The notes under the pieces: model-generated | Database searches by the model: none | What the model saw: only the letters and a program-made list of their open reading frames with translations | Told to the model about the DNA's origin: nothing | DNA from: Morella rubra | Taxonomy: Eukaryota > Streptophyta > Magnoliopsida > Fagales > Myricaceae | Length of the DNA stretch: 64,000 nucleotides | Assembly: GCA_003952965.2 (NCBI GenBank) | Contig: CM025849.1 | Location: 10,674,359-10,738,358, forward strand | Reading direction: 5' to 3' | Shown here: one piece after another, positions 9,670 to 20,458 of the stretch | Position numbering within the stretch: the stretch's first letter is position 1 | Layout: every line of letters starts with the position of its first letter | Made by a program: the position numbers and the translations under genes

Positions 9670-12252
9670 TCAATTGGCTTGGAGTAGTCTTCCATTATTT
9701 TCTTCGTCCCCAACTGCATCAGAGAAAGACGCAGGAGATATTACTTTATACCATACCTTAGAGGAAAACTGCAGTACAACATCATTGACTCCGTAGCAGG
9801 TAAGCATTTGACCAAGTGACTAATTCTTTCCAGATATGAGATGCATCCTCATATGATCACCATGTTTCAGAATTATACTAATCGAAGCCTGTAATTGGTC
9901 TCCATATACAGATCAGGATCCAATTGAAAGAAAGGAAAGTTACCTTCATGAGGATTGGTGGAAATAGGAATTCGTGTGGGTGAATTCTTGGCCGAATGCG
10001 CATTGGTAGATATCTTCGGCATTTGTGATGTTGAGTTTTTAGCTGAATTGGCAGCTGCGTATTGGGACGTCACCTGGTTCCGCAGCAAAGAAGTCACAGC
10101 CTCTCTCACCTTCTCGACCACACCTATGTCACCTGGAGTTCTCCTTGGACTCATTGCCTCGGATATCACCTCAGAAAGGGCTCTCTCATCTTCCCCAGGC
10201 TCGAGTTTATGCATCAAATACTCCTTCACTGAAACACCCTTATCCCACGTTTGCTCGCCAGCACTAACACTTCCGCTTTGTGGAGCAGCCGGAGCAGAAT
10301 GGGTTTGTGGAGAATCTGTAGCTGCGTTAGCCTTGCCTGAAATGATTCGTGGAGCTGCTGGGACTGACACAGTTAGGCCTTGAAGTTTGGAAGCAATCGC
10401 CTGGGTTGCATCAGATACGGCAGCATAAGCTGGTCCCAATTTCTCAGCCACAGTTTCAGTTATTGTCTTGTTTGGACTGGAAGGCTTCTCCTTTTGATCT
10501 TGATCAGCACCACGATCGACACTGCTTTCCAAAAAATCCTTCTCAGAGACCATGTGAACTTCTCTTGGATGCTGCCTAGCGGTTTCCTTGTACTCCTCTG
10601 GAGCCAGCTCTGATTCATACACTGAAAAAGGGATGAAGAGAATCCACTGAGCAAAAAGGATTTAGTTGATAAGGGGCATTGGAAACCACACAGAAGTGAT
10701 TGCAGAATTCTTCCTCACAAAAGGCTTTTAAAAAAGAAGAAGATATGAAAAGCATGGCAGCAAGTCTTCTAACGACAAACAGCAAGGTATAATGGTATTA
10801 CTTGGTGCCCCGAGGTATTCAGCATCTTCTTCTTCATCTTCCTCGTCGTCCAAGCTGACACCCCAAGATGGGGTAGTGCTACCATCCTCATTATGCTTCT
10901 TCTTGCTGAGAGAATGTCGCAATTTCTTGGCCTTCTCCTTCACCTTGGTCAGGACTGATTTCTTGTGATGGTGGGAATGATCTTCTTCATGGTCAGAGTC
11001 CTTCCCCGATGTCAGGGATGAGGAGGTTGGTGACCACTTGGAAGCTTCTTCTCCTATGGATCTAAACTCCGTTAGAAATAGGGGAAGAGTGACCAATCAA
11101 GCGTGAGATTTTCATGGTCCGAGCGTAAATGACACATTCACAACTCAAGAAAACCATGCATTACTACTTGTTTTGCCATGACGATAAATTAGCGGAGAAA
11201 ATATATTTTTCACCCACGAACTACTATATGTTTTGCACTTTATACCCTAAAATACCATGTTTTAGATATTGCATCCATAAACTTTCGATCCCTAATACAT
11301 TCTCCGTCCATTTTTTCGGTTAATTAATTGGACAGAAATTAACTTTTGTTTAAAATGAACTGACGGTTATACCCTTAAATGTAACATGCTATTTACTTTT
11401 TTAATAGCATAATAGACATTTCGTTATTAAAAAAAAAAAACTCAATTTCCGTTAAATTTTATGGAAAAAATAAATTGCGAGTGCAAAGTGTTAGGGACAA
11501 GTAGTTCGTTGGTGCAATTTCTCAAACGTGATAGTTTAAGGTGCAAAGTACAAAACATGTGGTAATTCGTGAGTGAAAAGAGTATTTTCTCCTAAATTAG
11601 CTGCTATTTCATGAGGATAAATTTAAGGAAAAAAAATCTCTTTGCACCCCCGAACTATGAGGTCAATGTTATTTTGGGAATCTAAACTACCAAATTTGTC
11701 ACATTGAACTCTCGACTACCAAAATTCATCAATATACGCCCTTAAATAAGATTCAACAAGTCAAAATTGTGGCACATATGTTATAAATGACTCATGTGGC
11801 ACAAATTTGACCGTCGGCTCTCATTTAAGAACGCACATTAATAAATTTTAATGGTTTAAGAAGCTCAAATGACGAACTTTGCAGTTCAGATTCCCAAAAT
11901 TACATTAACCCCCCTCAAATAAGATCTTGCAGTCAAAATCATGTGCAATGTATTATCAATGATCCATGTGATACGATTCTAACAGTTAAATCATATTCAA
12001 GGAGGCACGTTGATGAATTTTGATGGTTCGAGAGTTCAACATGACAAACTTAGTAATTTGGATCTCCAAAATTTCAATTACCCAATGACCCCATAGTTGT
12101 AGAATACAAAATAAAGTTCTTTCTAAGTATATTTACTTCATCAATGTCCTAGTAATGCTGATAAAGAATTTACCTCGAAGTTGTTCAAAAGTGGGGCTGT
12201 TGGGACTTTTTGGACTGTAGCCGTATTTTTGCGTGCGGTCAAGTTGAGCCAT
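9670..12252 (-). CDS. LTI65/RD29B-like dehydration- and cold-responsive protein
   Basis: Four minus-strand exons join in frame: 12252-12174, 11053-10802, 10621-9944 and 9713-9670, giving 350 residues (MAQLDRTQKYGYSPKSP to GRLLQAN). Family marks: the basic block SVLTKVKEKAKKLRHSLSKKKH, an acidic run (DDEEDEEEDAEYLGAPMYESELAPE), and the repeat-like motif TWDKGVSVKEYLMHKLEPGEDERALSEVISEAM. These fit the LTI65/RD29B/CAP160 group of hydrophilic proteins induced by ABA, drought and cold. It is much shorter than Arabidopsis LTI65 (about 600 residues). The Met of APMYES is split across intron 2. The exon-2 acceptor at 11053 was chosen because it alone keeps the frame. Intron 1 (about 1.1 kb) contains two foldback elements. 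An ABRE-like GACGTGG lies near 12773, about 520 bases upstream. Confidence 0.85.
11194..11592. mobile_element. MITE, Mutator-like, in LTI65 intron 1
   Basis: A 399-base element with inverted ends. The left end starts GGAGAAAATATA then TTTTTCACCCACGAACTACT; the right end is its near reverse complement, ending AGTATTTTCTCC. It is flanked by a perfect 9-base duplication TAAATTAGC (11185-11193 and 11593-11601). A 9-base duplication with long inverted repeats is typical of Mutator-superfamily elements. No coding capacity seen. Confidence 0.85.
11640..12110. repeat. second foldback repeat in LTI65 intron 1
   Basis: About 470 bases with opposed arms: CTTTGCACCCCCGAACTATGAGGTCAATG... on the left and ...CCAATGACCCCATAGTTGTAGAA on the right, with inner matched pieces such as CACATTGAACTCTCGA and TCGAGAGTTCAACATG. 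It resembles the neighbouring MITE in base composition but has different ends; no clear target duplication was found. Confidence 0.6.
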
Positions 12253-13204
12253 TGCTCCAATTCACAAATGAAGGGCCCCAGCGTATTTAGGCCTTCAAAT
12301 AACTCTGTCTTCTGTTGCTCCGTAATCTCTTATACCAGGGAGAAGTTTCAGAGAAAGGAGTGATGCTCGGGCTTTTGTTTTTCCGGACAATTGACAAAAG
12401 CCACATGATTCTCTAGTCCAGACACATGTGGGCTCCATTATTACACTTGGCAACCGAATGCAGTGAATTTTGCTTGCCATTCTTGCAAACGAGGAATAGT
12501 AGAAACAGCAATTTGACCAATTTAGGATCAACCATCTTCCTCGTCCTAAGCCTAATGCCTTGGGACAGGAACTTCTTGTAAGATAGCCAGCGAGGCCTCG
12601 AGCTGCTGGTGCCTGATTCAATAAAGCAGCTGCATAGGGCTTTCCTTCCTGTTAAATGGTGGTCCTAATATACACATTAAAGGTCTTTTCATTTTTTATT
12701 GTCTTCTCTTAAATATATCTTCACGTCTTTAATGAAACTATATTGTTTTCAAAGAAACCATCAACAACTAATTGACGTGGATCCCTGGTTAGACCAAAAA
12801 TTAATCCACTTTTAAAGAACTAATCATTAGGGAAGACCTCTCTCATAGCTAACCCTTAACTCATTGAGAAAGGTCTTCCTTTGACAAGGGCGGAAGCAAG
12901 GGGTAAAGAACCAGGACAGCCACCACCTATTGCTCTGCTCAAAAAAAAATATTACATGTATTTTTTTTTTTTCATAAGTTGGCCTAGACCCAACACCCAT
13001 TAGGCCAGGCCAACTAGCTACTCTTAGTGATTTACTCATTAATTTTAGTTAATCAAATTTGTAATTCATTGTTTTCTAATAATTAAAACTATATAAAACT
13101 TGTTTTCTTTTTCCTTTTTTTCCTAAGCATATAAAACTTGTTTTCAACTTATCACTGCTACATCTTTAATACTGATTAATGAATAAACCCTTTTTTAGTT
13201 ATTC

Positions 13205-13612
13205 ACCTTGAATTCAGTTTCACCAAGTGCATGGATAACTATCTGAAGTTATTTTCAATTGACACCTTTAGATAGTCTGTCAACTTCAAAACCACTCGGT
13301 ACCTCTGAGACATTGCTCACTTGAAAATAATTTATGAGCGCCTTCACTTGTTTATATGATTCATAGATGAGAACTTGCTCATTATATGAATGAGAGAGAC
13401 ACAGAACTCTGAGACGTAATTATTACTCCAAACTATACTCATACTATTACGACCGATTGACAACATGATATTACTCCAATATTTTTTATACTTTATTTCT
13501 TAATTTTCAATATTTTAATCCTTAAAGACATTTTTTACACTATATAAAAAAAAAAAAAATTATCATTCCACCTTAAAAATTTACCTCCTTTTCAAAATAA
13601 GTCCTAATTCTG
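13205..13612 (-). repeat. dispersed repeat, copy B (inverted partner at 8735-9125)
   Basis: Reverse-complement match to copy A throughout. By eye the pair is roughly 75 percent identical, with copy-specific indels, so duplication is not recent. A nearby internal repeat, ATAAAACTTGTTTTC, occurs twice at about 13093 and 13131. Confidence 0.7.
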
Positions 13613-14811
13613 CCGCTGTCCTTTGGTAGTGGTGCACACACTAATTCCATAAAACATGTCAAGTCAATAATTTACTCGCAGACAGTAAAATTCGAAATCA
13701 CACTCATCTCTTGACACGGTTAGTCCAGCCAATGAAGACCCATGCTGAGAACCTTGCTGGCCAGACGCTAATCCACTTAAAAGAAACAAATCGGAAGCTG
13801 TTTTTTCGTTGCTGGTTGTGGTGCTGTCAGAAGTCCACGTACACTAAAGCAGTACAGGACATGGAGGCCTCGGCCTGCGGTTAGCAATCCAACCCTGTGA
13901 ATCGGCTCAGCCGCTCAAGAACAATTTTCCATTGGGCATTAGAATTTAGAGACTCCACCATCACGGGCCCAATAGGGAACTGATTGAGCTCTGGGTCCAA
14001 TAAAGCACAAGATATTGCATTCCTAATGCCACAATTACAAGCCCAATAGACGAGGCCACGACTGATTGAACGCCTATGGCTATATTATATATATAGTAAA
14101 GTAATGCGTTTTTTTTCCCCTCAACTATAGTAAAGTAATACGTAATACACAAAAGATATTACAAGCCATCAGCCGCCAACATCAAGTGCATAACACAACA
14201 TCTGAACCGGCAAAGGCGGTGTGCAATCCATCGCCAGTGACGGTCGCCGGCCATTGGCGATTCTCTGTACCAGTACCGATAGTAGCATATTGCAGTTACT
14301 GGTGGTCTTACCGTCACCAGTAACCATCAGTGCTTCACCTTTTACGTTTTTTATAAATAAAAACGACACATTGTTTTATTTTTGTAGGGTTATGGTTATA
14401 ACCCCTAATCTTAAAAATATAATTGGGGGCCTCTTAAATGTTTTTCTCTAGACCCCGGCCCCTCTGTCTCTCTACTCACTCTCTCCCACCCGGACGTTTC
14501 TCTCCCCCTCAACCCATCATCGGTTGCCCTTCTCCGACACTTCGTCGTCGTTGCATAAGGAGCCACAAACCGTGTAATCGGCACCAGTGAAAACTGATTT
14601 TGTGGTCAACCGATGCCCGTACCGATTTCAATTTCTTTCCACCATCCCTAATGCTATAGGTGCCAACTTTGGCCAAACCAGCACTTACACCACCGTTACT
14701 CACTCCTACGCAAAACAGTGCAGCTGGATGTCATCATGTCAATAGTGTTACAATTTTGATTTTTGTTTTCATTTTTTAAAAAAAAAAGCTACTCTTTACA
14801 AAAATAATTTA

Positions 14812-15208
14812 GAGATAAATACATTTACTGATCAATTATAAAGAGTTTGATATTATTGCACTATAAACTATCTATTTTGACACATTACAATCTTTAACTA
14901 CCAATTTTATACACTTTAACCTCCCCTCAAAAATTTTCCTTCAAATTAGATAGAAAAATGATGAAAAAGCCTCTTACCCATTTTGCATATATTCGTATTC
15001 AACTAAAGATATTGTTGTCAATTCATTGATTAGGGGCATTATCGACATTTCAAATGTAAAATAGCTTAAGTTTCATCTAATTTAACATAAATTTTGACGA
15101 AGGGTATAAAGTATTTCACATAAGCAATTGAAAGATGCAATGTGTCAAAATGAGTAATGTAATGTGCAAAAATTTTTATAATTAATAGATGAAAAATGTA
15201 TTAACCTA
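14812..15208. mobile_element. foldback/MITE-like element of the same family
   Basis: Left arm AGATAAATACATTTACTGAT...; right arm ...TAGATGAAAAATGTATTAACCT, opposed. Inner motifs TTTGACACATTACAATCTTTAA and ATGCAATGTGTCAAAATGAG are the family's usual inverted blocks. No clean 9-base duplication was found, so borders are approximate. Confidence 0.55.
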
Positions 15209-15912
15209 ATAAAATAACATTCAAGGTTTATATATGTATTATGTGCATAAATTACCAAAAGATATTCCAAGCTTATATAGGATCCCATTAAGTAGTCCTA
15301 GAAAAAGCTTAGCAAAGTTAAACATGTTCAGTCCAAAGGAACGTGAAACATTTTGGGGACCAAGATATTTTATAATTTTCTGTTTGAATTGTAAGTGTAA
15401 TTTGAAAAGATATTAACACAATAAATAGATTATATACTATTTAATATTATACGTATAAAATTTCAGACAACATTGCCCTCTATATTTGAGTCCAACTATT
15501 GTGTTTATTTTTCAATTTAGTTTGATATTATTGAGAAGATATGATGAAGCCTCTTACCCTGATCGATTGTTGGAACCAACATATAAAATCTTAACAAATC
15601 CTCAGCATACGGCAGCATGTATTATGTGGTTCCAAGCTCATTAAGTAGTCCCTAGCCATGTTCAGTCCAACGTGTACCCAATTGTAGGGCTATTAACACC
15701 ACGAGCCCTCTGAGTCCAACTTTCTCTGACGATGGTACAGATTCCCCTCAAGGTCCGGTGCCTACTCATCCCAACCCAACTAAACTGTTTTTTTTTTTTT
15801 TTTAAACAATAAAAAAAGAAAACCAAAACCAAAAACCCTCTCTCCTCTTTTCTTCTTACCCTTCCTTATCCCCATTCCCCTCAATCTCTTTCCCGCAAAG
15901 CAACAGGGAAAA

Positions 15913-18900
15913 ATGCACTCTTTGGCCGCTCCAACCCACCTCCAATCCACACCTCTCCCCTCCCGGCGCAATTCAGCCGCTTCCCGTCCCACTCCCAGCT
16001 CAAAACGCAGTGTCCAATGCCACTTTTCGCTTCCCTCATCCTCCTCAACAGAAAACTCTAAACCCCTCAAATTCTCTATCCGTCATGGTTTCAAACCAGC
16101 CGGTTTAAAACCATCGCCGAGCCGCCACCACCTTCCTCCTCCACATCCGCTCTATCTCCGCCGATTATGGAAGTGGAGGTGGTGGCAGCGACGGGGGCCT
16201 CGGAGGAGGAGGCGGAGGTGGCGGTGGCGGTGGCGAAGGAGGAAACTTCTGGAGGAAGTTGTTCGCCCCCGCTGTGGCCAATGCCGATGAGCCCCAGAAC
16301 CAGCAATGGGACTCCCATGGCCTTCCCGCAAATATCGTCGTCCAGCTTAACAAGCTCAGTGGCTTCAAGAAGTACAAGGTCTCCGAGATCCTCTTCTTCG
16401 ATCGGAGGCGTGGGACCACCGTCGGTTCCGAGGACTCGTTCTTCGAGATGGTCTCATTGAAGCCGGGCGGGATCTACAACAAGGCTCAGCTCCAGAAAGA
16501 GCTCGAAACCCTAGCAACTTGCGGGATGTTCGAGAAGGTCGACTTGGAGGGGAAGACCAATGCCGACGGCACCATCGGTGTGACGATATCGTTCACGGAG
16601 AGCACGTGGCAGTCTGCCGAAAAGTTCCGGTGCATAAATGTCGGGCTAATGCCGCAGTCAAAGCCGATAGAGATGGACGCTGATATGACAGATAAGGAGA
16701 AGCTTGAGTACTACAGGAGCCTGGAGAAGGACTACAAGAGGAGGATCGAGAGGGCGAAGCCGTGCCTGTTGCCTGTTCCGGTGCACAGAGAGATTATGCA
16801 GATGCTGAGGGACCAAGGGAAAGTGAGCGCGAGGCTGTTACAGAAAATTCGAGACCGGGTGCAGAAGTGGTACTTCGACGAGGGCTATGCGTGCGCGCAG
16901 GTGGTGAATTTTGGGAATCTGAATACGAAGGAGGTGGTTTGTGAGGTGGTGGAAGGAGATATTACCCAGGTGAATATCCAGTTCCTCGATAAGCTTGGCA
17001 ATGTCGTTGAGGGGAGCACGAAAGTTGCTGTGGTGAAAAGGGAGATGCCGAGACAGGTACTACATTTTCCGCTTGTAGTTGCTTTTTGAATTTTGGATTA
17101 TTCTGAGTAGATATTAAATTAGCAATCCCTTGTTTTTGGAGTAATAAGATGTTCAGTACACAAACTTTTGACTTGGTGATCGATTTGCTATTGTATATCG
17201 TGACTCAAACTTGTCTGCTTTAAAATTGTATGCTTCGTTTCAAACTTGTAAATGATTGATTGGTTATTGATTTTCTTGGTGAATTTTTTGAATTTGGTGC
17301 ACAGCTTCGACCAGGCCAAGTTTTTAATATAGAGGCAGGGAAGCAAGCTCTGAGGAACATAAACGGGCTAGGTTTGTTCTCCAACATCGAGGTGAACCCT
17401 CGACCTGATGAGAAGAATGAGGGAGGGATCATTGTGGAAATAAAACTTAAGGAACTAGAACAGAAGACAGCTGAAGTTTCAACAGAATGGAGTATCGTGC
17501 CTGGACGTGGAGGCCGTCCCACTCTGGTATACTTGTTAATTGTATCTGTGCTTGGTCCACCAACGACCAGATTTTGAAGGCTCTTACCTTGTGTATGTTG
17601 TGTGTTTAGGCTTCATTGCAGCCTGGTGGGACTGTCACTTTTGAACACCGGAATATCAATGGGCTAAACAGATCCATTAATGGTTCAGTGACTACCAGTA
17701 ACTTCTTGAACCCTCAAGTGAGTACCCTTAGTGTGCATTTTATCTTTTACCTGGTTTATTCTAGGTATTCCTTGTCATCTCCATAGGATCTCGTATCAAA
17801 AAATGGCCGCTGTTTCCTTATTTGGATAATCTTGCTCAGGATGATCTTGCCTTCAAGCTGGAATATGTGCATCCTTATTTGGATGGCGTGTATAATCCAC
17901 GCAACCGCACTCTGCGAGTGAGCTGCTTCAATAGCCGGAAACTGAGTCCAGTCTTTACTGGTGGGCCAGGGGTTGATGAAGTCCCCCCTATATGGGTTGA
18001 TCGAGCAGGCATGAAGACTAATATTACAGAGGTAATCTGCTGTTTTTCTCATTAACTGCATTGTTATGGGAGCAAATTTCAGTAAGCTTTGTTACTAGTG
18101 ACCCTAATATATCTTGATAATCATACACCTGCAGAATTTCACCCGCCAGAGCAAATTCACTTATGGACTCGTGATGGAAGAGATAACAACGCGCAATGAA
18201 AGCAGTCATATCTGTCCAACTGGTCAAAGAGTGTTGCCAAATGGGGGTATTAGTGCAGATGGACCTCCAACAACCCTCAGCGGTACTGGCATTGACCAAA
18301 TGGCCTTTTTACAGGCAAATATTACACGGGATAACACCAAGTTCTTAAATGGAGCCATAGTTGGTTCAAGGAATGTGTTTCAGGTGAGCTTATTCCAATT
18401 CATAAGTTTTTTCTTGATTAGCTAACTTGAACGCTTATAGTCCTGCTTCTATTTGGATTTGGAAAGAGTGACAAGATAGAAAAATGAATAAAAGGATCTA
18501 TATGAAGGAAGCCATATTGTCATCTTATTTTCAAGGCAATTGTTGTCGAGAACTTTCTAGTATCATCACATCAGTTGTTTCTGTTGGTCCAAGATGACTA
18601 GCTTCCGTGGTTCCAGCTGCTAACTATAGTGGTGTTCAACGGATATCACAGTTATTATGATGGTTAGAGTTGGGAACAATTTGAAGTAGAAGTTTTTTGT
18701 CTATCTCAAGGATAGGTGTGGTCCAGTTTGTTAAACTTCTCTACATGAGATGTTTTAGTAGCTAATGTATTTATTTTGTACAAATTGCAGGTAGACCAAG
18801 GCCTTGGCATTGGCAGTAAGTTTCCGTTCTTCAACCGCCACCAGCTAACATTGACGCGATTTCTCCAGCTGAGGGAAGTGGAGGAAGGTGCTGGAAAACC

Positions 18901-19507
18901 ACCACCACCAGTCCTTGTTCTTCATGGCCATTTTGGTGGCTGTGTAGGGGACCTTCCAAGTTATGATGCTTTTACTCTAGGAGGTCCCTATTCTGTGAGG
19001 GGCTACAACATGGGCGAGATAGGCGCAGCCAGAAACATACTTGAGGTAAAAAATTTAGGAGACAAGTACCTATTACGAGTCCTCTATATAAAGTCATCAT
19101 AGGCTACTCTGTAATGTTTGAGAGAGTCTATCTGGTTTTTTTATAATCCATTATAGGTCTTGCTATCTGGTTCTATAGCTGCAAAAATACGTCTATGCTT
19201 GTGGCACTTGTACTGTCAAATGGATCAGTCAACAAATATCTCACCCTTTTCCTGATGTTGCCTACAGCTTGCAGCTGAGCTACGGGTTCCAGTAAAAGGT
19301 ACACACGTATATGCATTTGCAGAACATGGGAATGATCTAGGAAGTTCGAAGGATGTTAAGGGGAACCCAACAGAGGTCTACCGGCGCCTGGGTCATGGGT
19401 CCTCGTATGGTGTTGGTGCCAAGCTAGGTCTAGTACGAGCTGAGTATGCTGTTGATCATAACTCCGGCACCGGTGCATTTTTCTTCCGATTTGGAGAGAG
19501 GTTCTAA
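15913..19507 (+). CDS. TOC75: TOC75 (TOC75-III type) chloroplast protein import channel
   Basis: TOC75 is the Omp85-type beta-barrel through which precursors cross the outer chloroplast envelope. Seven exons: 15913-17056, 17305-17526, 17610-17717, 17840-18031, 18135-18383, 18791-19045, 19268-19507. Exons 2-7 are all multiples of three with GT-AG borders and no stops. Order: Ser-rich transit peptide, poly-glycine stretch (about 16170-16240) that in known TOC75 directs retention in the envelope, processing region near AVANADE, POTRA domains starting at WDSHGLPANIVVQLNKLSG, then the C-terminal barrel (GGPYSVRGYNMGEIGAARN, ending FFRFGERF). Similarity to recalled poplar and Arabidopsis sequences is very high. 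One anomaly: exon 1 is 1144 bases, one more than a multiple of three. The ATG-led transit peptide is in a different frame from the glycine stretch and mature protein, whose frame is closed by TAA at 16106. This may be a real frameshift, an unseen splice, or an assembly error. Confidence 0.9.
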
Positions 19508-20458
19508 GGGAGTGAGGGGCAATTGGTTCACATTTTTTCCGAGGACATCCTATTCATTAGGTTTTGAGATGGACCGCTGAAGTTTGCTTGTTATCTCGTA
19601 AAAGGCTTTTTGAGATGCTTGAAACTAAATATATGATTCAATTAGAGTCGAACGTATGTATGTTTTGGCTTTTAAATTTACTTTCTTTGTGACCTTCATA
19701 ATTCGAGGGAAGAACAATAAAAGAAAAGTTTCTAGGTGTTCCTGAGATCTGGATGGATACTTCCCCTGTCCTTCGCAATCGTATTCAAACATGTAAAATC
19801 TCAGATTAAAATCGTCTAATTTTCAATTCAAATTGCATGGGCGATTTGAAAATAGAGAGACAATAGATGTATTCTATTATGAAGTCTATACTACTAAAAC
19901 TTTACATTGATAGCATTAAATGGTATAAAATTTATTTCTTAATGCTATCAAATTTACCTTCTTTTCAAATTGTAATTCGAACAAAAATTTATAAAAAAAT
20001 CATGATCCCATAAGGCGAGAGAACAGGACGGGCCTGCCAATACTACAACTGAACCAAATTCCAATTGATATAATCACTCTCTATCTCATACTGTCATACA
20101 GTTACAAATTTGTTCGACTCTAATTCTCTGAAAGAAAAATTCCGCCAGCTTCTCATTTTTTGTGCGTGTCTGATTGCATATCTTATAAAGTGGTTAAGAG
20201 AGCAGCAGATGTACAAGCTCATGTCAGACAAGGCCAATGTCTCAAGTCCTTGCGGTCGGGTTAGGTCGTGCCTTCCCACTGAAACTCTTCTAAAACGGCT
20301 ATGAATGAGGCTTAAGTGGCTGTAGATTCTGCTTAAGATTCCTCGGCATTTACTCTTATCTTCAAGATGGAAACAACTTCTGACCCCAAATCTTTGTGAG
20401 CTCAGCAAATACTACTTACCATACAAGCCCCATATCCCTGAAAAGTTGCATTTCCATC
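19508..20458. other. convergent 3' flank between TOC75 and J-protein genes
   Basis: A+T-rich DNA holding the 3' UTRs of two genes transcribed toward each other. No gene or clear repeat seen. Confidence 0.4.

Larger units (their letters stand above)
12253..15912. other. LTI65 promoter side and TOC75 upstream region, repeat-rich, no gene
   Basis: TATA-like TATAAG at about 12330-12336 on the minus strand suits LTI65. Beyond it lie copy B of the dispersed repeat, a foldback element at about 14812-15208, and A+T-rich DNA. Open frames in this stretch have no recognisable domain. A T-run (about 15787-15803) precedes the TOC75 exon. Confidence 0.4.

Noticed and set aside
12295..12621. 108-codon minus-strand frame upstream of LTI65
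   Set aside because: No domain recognised, and it covers the presumed promoter and 5' UTR.
16091..16460. Several overlapping frames in the glycine-coding part of TOC75
   Set aside because: They are shadows of a G+C-rich repeat in the true exon; the mature TOC75 frame accounts for the sequence.
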